From Candidatus Segatella mututuai (GTDB taxonomy: Bacteria > Bacteroidota > Bacteroidia > Bacteroidales > Bacteroidaceae), in NCBI GenBank assembly GCA_002439605.1, contig DJOI01000058.1, positions 1 through 39,996 of the forward strand: DNA of 39,996 nucleotides, given 5' to 3'. Every line of letters starts with the position of its first letter. The stretch's first letter is position 1. The position numbers and the translations under genes are program-made. The notes under the pieces were generated by a model, which saw only the letters and a list, made by a program, of their open reading frames with translations, was not told where the DNA came from and made no database searches. This document shows, one piece after another, positions 33,238-39,996 of this stretch.

Positions 33238-35562
33238 TTACTTGCGACGGCTTGCTTTTGGCTCTGGAGCCTCTTTGATAATGTTCATGCACTCTTCGTA
33301 GGAGAGTTCCCCAACATGAGCCAACTTATTCTTCGGGATGCGATAGTTCTTGCCACCGTATGCAATGTAAGGACCATAACGGCCGTTTAACAGCTCGAGC
33401 TTGGCATCCTCGTCGAATGTTTTGATATGGCGTTTCTGTTCGCTCTCTCGTTTCTCTCTTATCAGTTCGATGGCTCTTTCGAGCGTGAGACTCATTGGGT
33501 CTTCACCTTTGGGAATGGATACATATTTCTTGTTGTGAAGCACGTATGGCCCAAATCGTCCTGCGCCGATGGTGACAGGTGTTCCCTCGTATTCGCCTAC
33601 TTCACGAGGTAGTTTGAAGAGCTCGATAGCTTCGTCGAGCGTAATGGTCTCAATGCTCTTGTCGGAAGGCAACTGGGCGAAGAGTGGTTTTTCCTTATCT
33701 TCGGCCGATCCTATCTGTGCTACAGGCCCGAAACGTCCTATCTTGACGAATACTGGTCGGCCGCTCTTAGGGTCGGTGCCTAATGCCCGTTCACCAGCTT
33801 TGTGCTCACTGCGGGCGTTCATCACTTTGTCCACTTCAGGCTCAAAGCTCTTGTCGAACTTCTTCATCCATTTGTTCCACTCGGTATTGCCATCTGCGAT
33901 GTCATCGAATTTCTTCTCTACATTGGCGGTAAAGTTGTAGTCCATAATGTTGGGAAAGTTCTTCATCAAAAAGTCGTTTACCACGATGCCGATATCCGTA
34001 GGAAGCAGTTTGCCTTTTTCGGAGCCAGCCATTTCCTTCTTGATTTTCTGCGTCACCTTGATGCCCTTTAGCGTGCTGACGGTATACAATCGCTCTGTAC
34101 CGCTCTTGTCACCTTTCTGTACGTACTCGCGTTGCTGAATGGTGCTGATGGTGGGGGCATAGGTGGAAGGACGACCTATACCGAGGTCTTCGAGCTTCTT
34201 TACAAGGCTGGCCTCTGTGTATCTTGCTGGAGCCATGGAGAAACGCTCGGTGGCTGTTATTTCACGACGCTGCAACTTGTCGCCCTGATGCATGGCAGGC
34301 AGGATGTGTGAAGAGTCCTCGCTGCTTTCTTCCTCATCGGTTGACTCGCGGTAAACTTTCAGGAATCCATCGAAAACGACTACCTCGCCATTAGCGACAA
34401 ATTTCTCCGTTGAGTTGTCTATGTCTATGTTGATAGTTGTTTTCTCTATTTGCGCGTCAGCCATTTGTGAAGCGATGGTACGCTTCCAAACTAACTCGTA
34501 GAGTCGTTTTTCCTGGTTTGATCCTTCTATGGTGAGAGCGACCATGTCGGTAGGGCGGATGGCCTCGTGTGCTTCTTGTGCGCCTTTTGAGCTGGTGTGG
34601 TAGTTGCGAGTCAGGCTATATTTGTCGCCATATACCTTTTTGATTTCTGCAGCACTGGCATCTTTGCAGAACGAAGACAGGTTTACGCTGTCGGTACGCA
34701 TGTATGTGATGCGTCCGCTCTCGTAGAGTCGTTGCGCTATCATCATGGTCTGGCTTACAGTAAAGCCCAATTTGCGGGCAGCTTCTTGCTGCAAGGTAGA
34801 AGTGGTGAAAGGAGGCGCAGGAGTGCGTTTCAATGGCTTCTTTGTCACGGCCTCGACTGTAAATTGTGCATCCTTGCACTTCTCAAGGAAGGCATCTACT
34901 TCTTCCTGAGTCTTGAGATGCTTGTCGAGCTCGGCCTTTACCTCGGTTGCGTTTCCACTCTCGTTAATGAGGGCAAAGATGGCATTGACACGGAAATAAG
35001 GCTCGCTCTTAAACTTCTGTATCTCTCGCTCTCGTTCTACGATGAGGCGCACAGCGACACTTTGCACGCGTCCGGCAGAAAGGGCTGGCTTCACCTTGCG
35101 CCAAAGCACGGGTGATAGCTTGAAGCCCACGATACGGTCGAGCACACGACGTGCCTGCTGGGCATTGACTAAGTTCATGTCCAGATGGCGTGGATGCTCT
35201 ATGGCATCCAATATGGCAGGCTTGGTGATTTCGTGGAAGACGATGCGGCTTGTCTTCTCCTCGTCCAGTCCGAGTACTTCGCAAAGATGCCAACTGATGG
35301 CTTCTCCCTCGCGGTCCTCATCGGAAGCTAACCAAATCTTCGTGGCTTTTTTAGCTGCCGATTTCAATTCGGCAACGAGCTTTTTCTTTTCTTCTGGAAT
35401 CTCGTAGTCAGGTTCCATGGTCTGTTCGTTTATACTCAATTCCTTCTTCTTTAGGTCGCGTATGTGACCGTAAGAAGACATAACCTTATAGTCTTTTCCT
35501 AAGTACTCTTCGATTTTCTTGGCCTTTGCAGGGCTCTCGACGATAACTAAATTTTCTTGCAT
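33238..35562 (-). CDS. topA: DNA topoisomerase I (type IA)
   Basis: 774 residues from ATG 35560-35562, the usual family start MQENLVIVESPAKAKKIE; the longer frame adds five residues only. The Toprim domain has ESPAKAK (9-15) and the metal motif DEDREGE (81-87). The catalytic tyrosine is Tyr287 in GRITYMRTDS. SAGRVQSVAVRLIVERE is intact. In place of zinc-finger repeats the C-terminus has three short repeats (KIGRFGPVAQIG, GAGRFGPYVLHN, LNGRYGPYIAYG), a common Bacteroidota form. It relaxes negative supercoils. The promoter box at 35592-35599 precedes it. Confidence 0.96.
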   Translation of the reverse strand: MQENLVIVESPAKAKKIEEYLGKDYKVMSSYGHIRDLKKKELSINEQTMEPDYEIPEEKKKLVAELKSAAKKATKIWLASDEDREGEAISWHLCEVLGLDEEKTSRIVFHEITKPAILDAIEHPRHLDMNLVNAQQARRVLDRIVGFKLSPVLWRKVKPALSAGRVQSVAVRLIVEREREIQKFKSEPYFRVNAIFALINESGNATEVKAELDKHLKTQEEVDAFLEKCKDAQFTVEAVTKKPLKRTPAPPFTTSTLQQEAARKLGFTVSQTMMIAQRLYESGRITYMRTDSVNLSSFCKDASAAEIKKVYGDKYSLTRNYHTSSKGAQEAHEAIRPTDMVALTIEGSNQEKRLYELVWKRTIASQMADAQIEKTTINIDIDNSTEKFVANGEVVVFDGFLKVYRESTDEEESSEDSSHILPAMHQGDKLQRREITATERFSMAPARYTEASLVKKLEDLGIGRPSTYAPTISTIQQREYVQKGDKSGTERLYTVSTLKGIKVTQKIKKEMAGSEKGKLLPTDIGIVVNDFLMKNFPNIMDYNFTANVEKKFDDIADGNTEWNKWMKKFDKSFEPEVDKVMNARSEHKAGERALGTDPKSGRPVFVKIGRFGPVAQIGSAEDKEKPLFAQLPSDKSIETITLDEAIELFKLPREVGEYEGTPVTIGAGRFGPYVLHNKKYVSIPKGEDPMSLTLERAIELIREKRESEQKRHIKTFDEDAKLELLNGRYGPYIAYGGKNYRIPKNKLAHVGELSYEECMNIIKEAPEPKASRRK

Positions 35563-35591
35563 AAGCTTTATATACAATTTCTTTCGGTTGG

Positions 35592-35599
35592 CAAAAGTA
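35592..35599 (-). promoter_or_regulatory. Predicted -7 box (TACTTTTG) of topA-aroK
   Basis: TAnnTTTG, 29 bp before the topA start; continues as CCAACCGAA, a sequence shared with other promoters here. Confidence 0.45.
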
Positions 35600-35705
35600 A
35601 GTAAACTTTTTGCTTATACCTTATTATATGAGTTTTTTTTTGCTTTTTTAATGTTTTTGGCACTAAAATCGGTCGTATGGATGGTAAAAGACGGCTTTGT
35701 ATAGT

Positions 35706-36233
35706 TTAAGCTTTCGCTTTTTTCAGAAATAGGTGGAGACCCTGACGGATGGAGCGCAGACCAAACTTTTCTATCTGTATCTTGTTCAAGGGCATCCACA
35801 TGTATTCAACTGCGTCGTCTCTTGCCTCGACATGCGAGAGGTCTTTGACTTCTACTATATAAAACATGTCGAGAGTGTGGATGGTGAGCCCCGAATAAAG
35901 ATAAAGGTTGGGGATGCTGAACTGGTAGACTACAGATGTAGCCTCCAGTCCTGTTTCTTCCATTATTTCGCGCATGACCCCTTCTTCGCCTGTTTCCTCC
36001 ATGTCGACGAATCCTCCGGGTAAGTCGAGTGTGCCCTTGGCAGGTTCGTTCTTGCGCCTTACCACCAACAGCTCGCCTTTCTCATTCATGATGAAGGCTA
36101 CGGTAGCGCTGCTTGGGTTGGCATAGTAGGTGAATCCGCAACTCCCGCACTTCTTGCTCTTGAAGTTGTTGATTTCGAAGTGCGTGGAACCGCAGATTGG
36201 GCAAAATTTGAATTGGGTTAAAGGATGCTCCAT
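35706..36233 (-). CDS. Nudix hydrolase with N-terminal zinc ribbon
   Basis: 175 residues. A zinc ribbon is formed by Cys11, Cys14, Cys29 and Cys32 (CPIC...CGSC). The Nudix box GGFVDMEETGEEGVMREIMEETGL (73-96) has the catalytic REIMEE glutamates. The arrangement is similar to NudC-like NAD pyrophosphatases in having a zinc ribbon, but the protein is shorter and lacks the NudC SQPWPFPxS signature, so the substrate is open. It lies 24 bp after the esterase gene and is in its operon. Confidence 0.92.
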   Translation of the reverse strand: MEHPLTQFKFCPICGSTHFEINNFKSKKCGSCGFTYYANPSSATVAFIMNEKGELLVVRRKNEPAKGTLDLPGGFVDMEETGEEGVMREIMEETGLEATSVVYQFSIPNLYLYSGLTIHTLDMFYIVEVKDLSHVEARDDAVEYMWMPLNKIQIEKFGLRSIRQGLHLFLKKAKA

Positions 36234-36257
36234 GATTATTATTCTTTTTTAGACTGT

Positions 36258-37703
36258 TTACCAGTTGTCTGTACGGAAAGGGAAGAGGGGAAGTCCGCCC
36301 GCATTTGCCATGTTGCCGAGTTGGAAGTTCTTGAAGCAATAGCGCAGGGCTACAGGCTTCTTCACCTCAGGGCTCACCACAATGATGCATTCATTCCATG
36401 TGTCGTTGCCTGGCTGCCAAAAATGGTGGGCTGTAGCAGGATGGAACACCTTGTCCTCGCCTGCTATCTCGAAGCCTTTGATATCCTCAAAACGATTATA
36501 GGCACCAAAAGTGTTGCCAAAATGTACTTTTATCGTGTCGCCAACGATCTTCATCTCCTTGAATGTCATGCCCTCGCCGATAACCGACGTCATGCCGTAG
36601 GTCTTGTTGAGAGCCAAGAAGGCAAGTCGTTCGCCCACTTTTTGCTTTTGTGCGGGGTGAATCTGTTCCTTTTCGTAAGGATAGACACAGTCGTTGGTGC
36701 TGATAATGCCGCTATTGGGGATTATCTTGGCAGCGTTAAATTGTTGCTCACGCAGTTTGGCTCCCTTGTCTCCGTTGACATTGCCATAATGATAGGGAGC
36801 TATCTCGACAAAATAGAAAGGAACATCACCCTGCTTGAAGTCTCTGCGCCATTGGGCTACAAGGTCGGCAAGGCGCTTGGTGTATTGACTGGCAGGGTCG
36901 CCTACGTTGGAGCAACCCTGATAGAAGAGAATGCCCTTGATGGTATAGTTGAGGATAGGGTGGAAAGTTCCGTTGCCCCATACCAGAGGGCGATGGTAAT
37001 CCCAAGAGAATTTCTTGACGATGGCATTGGTGTCGAGAGGCTCCTGTGTGTTCTTTTTCAAATATTCTCGGTCGAGCCAGCTTTCCACTCTCGAGCCTCC
37101 CTTGTTGGCCATGACGAGACCTACAGGAACATTGAGGGCCTTGTTGACTGCTTGGGCGAAGAAATAGCCTGTGGCAGAAGCCTCGCCCACGGTTTCTTGA
37201 CATACCACTTTCCATTCGCAGTTGGCATCGTCGAGAGGTTTCATGCTCATCACGCTTGGAATCTTTACGTAGTGGATACCCTTGTAGTTGTTGGCGTCAA
37301 CCACCACTTGGTTGAAGTTTTCTATGGGACAATTGCCGAATCCCTTGATGGGCATCTCCATATTGCTCTGGCCTGCGCAAACCCATACTTCTCCTGACAG
37401 GATTCCGTTAAGGGTTGTTTCCTCTCCATCATCGAAGGTAATCGACAAAGGCGTGTAGCTGGCAGCTGGTGTCTTGACAGTGACAATCCACTTGCCGTCC
37501 TTTCCTGTCTTGGCGACATACTTTTGTGCCGACCACGACACGCTTACCTCAACTTGCGCTCCTGGCTTTCCCCAGCCCCAGAGTCTTGCTTCGGAGTTTT
37601 GTTGAAGAATCATGTTGTCACTTAGGATGTGTGGCAACCTTACCTTTGCCTGTATGCCCGTTATAGCAAGCATCAGGGCTGCTAATGTCATGAAATGTCT
37701 CAT
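36258..37703 (-). CDS. Sialate O-acetylesterase-like SGNH esterase
   Basis: 481 residues with a signal peptide (about 1-19). The SGNH nucleophile Ser113 is in VCAGQSNMEMP. The next blocks are NKGGSRVESW, FYQGCSNVGD and a C-terminal EQIHPAQKQ carrying the catalytic histidine. The N-terminal beta-rich part (20-100) and the arrangement match the sialate O-acetylesterase family, which removes acetyl groups from sialic acids or other sugars. In this protein YQGESN, common in the family, reads YQGCSN. The adjacent Nudix and lipoprotein genes give no clear substrate clue. Confidence 0.88.
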   Translation of the reverse strand: MRHFMTLAALMLAITGIQAKVRLPHILSDNMILQQNSEARLWGWGKPGAQVEVSVSWSAQKYVAKTGKDGKWIVTVKTPAASYTPLSITFDDGEETTLNGILSGEVWVCAGQSNMEMPIKGFGNCPIENFNQVVVDANNYKGIHYVKIPSVMSMKPLDDANCEWKVVCQETVGEASATGYFFAQAVNKALNVPVGLVMANKGGSRVESWLDREYLKKNTQEPLDTNAIVKKFSWDYHRPLVWGNGTFHPILNYTIKGILFYQGCSNVGDPASQYTKRLADLVAQWRRDFKQGDVPFYFVEIAPYHYGNVNGDKGAKLREQQFNAAKIIPNSGIISTNDCVYPYEKEQIHPAQKQKVGERLAFLALNKTYGMTSVIGEGMTFKEMKIVGDTIKVHFGNTFGAYNRFEDIKGFEIAGEDKVFHPATAHHFWQPGNDTWNECIIVVSPEVKKPVALRYCFKNFQLGNMANAGGLPLFPFRTDNW

Positions 37704-37813
37704 CTTTTGACTTTTTAGGTTTATGTTTATTTATAGGTTCGGTGTTTTTTCCTTCTAAATGAATAGATATGGTATCTACTTGCTCTTGTGTGTAGGAGAA
37801 TAGGTGTGGGGAG

Positions 37814-37839
37814 AAGGGGGCTTTGGAAAAAGCCCCCTT
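37814..37839 (-). terminator. Hairpin overlapping the stop of the DUF4369/thioredoxin-like gene
   Basis: A perfect 11-bp stem AAGGGGGCTTT/AAAGCCCCCTT with a 4-nt loop. The right arm includes the stop codon at 37838-37840. There is no T-run afterwards. Confidence 0.6.
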
Positions 37840-39016
37840 ACAGCAATGCTTTGATTGCTGCGTCGAGGTCTTTAATCTGTACATCGCGAGATCGCAAAGT
37901 GTTGCTTCTGTCGATAAGGAAGAAAGTCGGGATGCTCTGTACGTTGTATTTGGCCACACTTTGTCCCTGGATGCCGTTTTCATCGCGTACGCTTATCCAA
38001 GGCAAGGCTGCGGTAGATGTTTTCCAGAAATGCTCGTCGGGATCGACGGATACCTGATAAATCTCCAATCCGGCAGCATGGTACTTGTTGTAGATTTCTC
38101 GGAGCATCATGATTCGTTTTGTGCTCTGTTCGTCTGCAAAGAGGTGGAAATCAAGCAAAACCACCTTTCCTTTCAAATCTGTAAGCTTGCGTGTCACGCC
38201 TTTGTTGTCCTGCAGTGCAAGTTCTATAACTCCGTTGTACTGCACCTTGCTGGCATCGATTTGCTGGGCAGCCATCTGGTTTTCGATGATGCGTATGTCT
38301 TTCATGCCTTGTATGGCTATATTGTGCAGATTTTTCCCTCGTTCGGCGTTGGGGTAATAGGTATCCCAGCTTGTGGCTACTGCCGCAAATACCTTTACAT
38401 CTTCCTTGTTGTTGCGTGGATTGAAGATGAGAGTGTTCGTGCGCCCAACCTGCAATGTCTGGAACAAAGCATAATAAGACGAGGCCTTCATCGGTGCCTT
38501 AAAGATGTAGTTGTTCTTGATGTCCTGTTTGTAGGCATTGATAGCTCTGCCTATCATGATGTCGGCGGAATCTACACCTACGTTAGGGTTCTGGGCTATC
38601 TCGTTGACGATGGCCTGTAGCTTCATCTGTTTGAGCGACAGTTCTTTAATAGTGCTGCAATTGTCGGAGCCTTCCACAGAGTATTGGTAACTCATGCTTG
38701 GGTATGCTGCCTTCACGCGGATGGTTTCAGTAGAGTCGATGGAGAGGTTGATGGTTTGCCCAGCAATGCGCAGGCGGTAGAAATCTGGGCATACGGAGTC
38801 CTTGGCGTTCTCCTCGAAAGCGAAAGAGCCATCTTCGCCGAGCTTTACGGAGTCGATAGCCACGGGGCCATCGAGACTGAGATTCTCTAAGTAGAGTATG
38901 GAGTCCTTCGCCTCGGTAATGTTTCCGTTGATGTGAAATTTCTTGTTGCTGCAAGAAGCAAAAGTCAGCGCAGCCATTACTGCGGCCGCAGCAGAATAGA
39001 GTTTGGTTATCTTCAT
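37838..39016 (-). CDS. Lipoprotein: DUF4369-like domain plus thioredoxin fold without CxxC
   Basis: 392 residues from ATG 39014-39016; the lipobox FASC places the lipid cysteine at 22. The N-terminal domain (about 28-130, FHINGNITEAKDSILYLENL) resembles DUF4369. The C-terminal domain (about 265-392) is a thioredoxin/AhpC-type fold: LTDLKGKVVLLDFHLFADEQS, EIYQVSVDPD and the cis-proline loop SIPTFFLID. The usual WCxxC active site is replaced by FADEQS, so disulfide exchange is not possible there. It is probably a structural or binding protein anchored in the envelope. Confidence 0.85.
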   Translation of the reverse strand: MKITKLYSAAAAVMAALTFASCSNKKFHINGNITEAKDSILYLENLSLDGPVAIDSVKLGEDGSFAFEENAKDSVCPDFYRLRIAGQTINLSIDSTETIRVKAAYPSMSYQYSVEGSDNCSTIKELSLKQMKLQAIVNEIAQNPNVGVDSADIMIGRAINAYKQDIKNNYIFKAPMKASSYYALFQTLQVGRTNTLIFNPRNNKEDVKVFAAVATSWDTYYPNAERGKNLHNIAIQGMKDIRIIENQMAAQQIDASKVQYNGVIELALQDNKGVTRKLTDLKGKVVLLDFHLFADEQSTKRIMMLREIYNKYHAAGLEIYQVSVDPDEHFWKTSTAALPWISVRDENGIQGQSVAKYNVQSIPTFFLIDRSNTLRSRDVQIKDLDAAIKALL

Positions 39017-39046
39017 GTGTCTTTTTATTTGCAAAATTATCGGTTG

Positions 39047-39054
39047 CAAAGGTA
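39047..39054 (-). promoter_or_regulatory. Predicted -7 box (TACCTTTG) of the lipoprotein gene
   Basis: TAnnTTTG with CAACCGA following, 30 bp before the start. A second box, TAATTTTG, at 39032-39039 is nearer and could be used instead. Confidence 0.4.
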
Positions 39055-39125
39055 GTAATAAAATTGGAATAAACCATCTGCAAAGAATAAAATATTCAAA
39101 AAACTTGAAAATAAATGCGGTTTTC

Positions 39126-39157
39126 TTTGCATGTTAATAATAAAAGAGGTATCTTTG
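39126..39157 (+). promoter_or_regulatory. Predicted promoter of pnp
   Basis: TTTG at 39126-39129 and TATCTTTG at 39150-39157, 20 bp apart; the box is 54 bp before the pnp start. This is one of the best matches to the Bacteroidota pattern in the window. Confidence 0.65.
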
Positions 39158-39211
39158 TGCCGTTTTATATATTAGATGTTAGACAAAACAATAAGTTTTT
39201 AATTTTTTTAG

Positions 39212-39996
39212 ATGAATGTAATTACAAAAAGTGTTCAATTGCCAGATGGAAGAACCATCACAATTGAGACCGGAAAAGTTGCAAAACAGGCTGATGGTGC
39301 TGCGGTTCTCCGCATGGGTAACACAGTGCTTCTCGCAACTGTTTGTGCAGCAAAGGATGCAGTTCCGGGTACAGATTTCATGCCTTTGCAAGTAGATTAT
39401 CGTGAGCAGTACAGTGCTGCTGGTCGTTTCCCTGGTGGCTTCACCAAGCGCGAAGGCAAGGCTAGCGACGAGGAAATCCTTACCTCTCGCCTTGTGGACC
39501 GTGCATTGCGTCCACTTTTCCCTTCTAACTACCATGCAGAAGTTTACGTACAGGTAATGTTGCTCTCAGCCGATGGTGTTGACCAGCCAGATGCCCTCGC
39601 AGGTTTTGCTGCTTCAGCTGCCATGGCTTGTTCAGATATTCCTTTCGAGTATTACATCTCTGAGGTTCGTGTGGCTCGCATCAATGGCGAGTATGTTGTT
39701 AACCCTACATTCCAGCAGATGGCTGATGCCGACATGGACATCATGGTGGGTGCTACCAAGGACAACATCATGATGGTGGAAGGCGAGATGAAGGAGGTTT
39801 CCGAGCAGGATCTCATCGGAGCCCTCAAGGTGGCTGCCGAGGCTATCAAGCCTATGTGCGAGCTCCAGTATGAGTTGGCTAAGGAGAAGGGTACTGACGT
39901 GAAGCGTGAGTACGACCACGAGATCAACGACGAGGACCTTCGTGAACAGATCAAGAAGGAACTCTACCAGCCAGTTTACGACATCAACCACAAGGC
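39212..39996 (+). CDS. pnp: Polyribonucleotide nucleotidyltransferase (3' end missing)
   Basis: 261 codons are visible from ATG 39212 and the frame is open to the right edge. The first RNase PH domain is unmistakable: QLPDGRTITIETGKVAKQADGAAVLRMGNTVLLATV, PLQVDYREQYSAAGRFPGGFTKREGKASDEEILTSRLVDRALRPLFP, then DQPDALAGFAASAAMACSDIPF. PNPase degrades RNA 3' to 5' using phosphate as part of RNA turnover. The second PH domain, KH and S1 domains lie outside the window. Confidence 0.97.
   Translation, partial: MNVITKSVQLPDGRTITIETGKVAKQADGAAVLRMGNTVLLATVCAAKDAVPGTDFMPLQVDYREQYSAAGRFPGGFTKREGKASDEEILTSRLVDRALRPLFPSNYHAEVYVQVMLLSADGVDQPDALAGFAASAAMACSDIPFEYYISEVRVARINGEYVVNPTFQQMADADMDIMVGATKDNIMMVEGEMKEVSEQDLIGALKVAAEAIKPMCELQYELAKEKGTDVKREYDHEINDEDLREQIKKELYQPVYDINHK

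Overview
The window reads as a chromosomal segment of an anaerobic, gut-type Bacteroidota, most likely Prevotella/Segatella. The reasons are a SusC/SusD pair, DUF4251, DUF2851 and DUF4369-type proteins, a long LepB followed by a second S26-like protein, and many promoters of the Bacteroidota form TAnnTTTG, several with TTTG about 20 bp upstream. No tRNA, rRNA, CRISPR array or intact insertion sequence was seen. Both ends cut genes: a polysaccharide flippase on the left and pnp on the right. The genus is an inference from style; nothing here was searched against a database.

Layout. 1-4.6 kb is the only clearly accessory part: flippase end, an orphan XRE/HipB-like regulator, a decayed HigA-like antitoxin, and an AAA+/DUF4143 ATPase whose promoter is embedded in four 20-bp direct repeats. 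About 900 bp without a convincing gene follows, holding short tandem repeats and a 30-bp perfect inverted repeat. 4.6-6.0 kb is an ECF sigma factor between two membrane proteins. 6.1-9.4 kb has an M16 peptidase divergent from a flavodiiron protein, then a LOG-family phosphoribohydrolase. 9.5-12.8 kb is a dapB-lepB-S26-like-wbqC operon in which the second S26 protein lacks both catalytic residues. 13.0-17.2 kb runs rightward: thioesterase, DUF2851, DprA, tRNA-dihydrouridine synthase.

17.8-28.7 kb is a run of leftward genes with a metal and nutrient-uptake theme: a two-domain HMA protein, SusC, SusD, a metzincin metalloprotease, a small exported Cys protein, a TonB receptor, and an exported HMA protein with a 12-cysteine tail. 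The last three probably form one operon for a soft metal such as copper. SusC-SusD-metzincin probably forms another, for peptide or protein-derived ligands.

29.0-39.0 kb is again leftward: DUF4251, a small heat-shock protein preceded by a near-perfect sigma-54 promoter, arginine decarboxylase, shikimate kinase, topoisomerase I, Nudix hydrolase, sialate O-acetylesterase-like enzyme, and a lipoprotein with a thioredoxin fold but no CxxC. Rightward pnp starts at 39.2 kb.

The best leads are the promoter-embedded repeats at the ATPase gene, the catalytically dead S26 paralog with a Cys cluster, the HMA-plus-cysteine-tail protein in its TonB operon, and the sigma-54 promoter with a nearby palindrome at hsp20.
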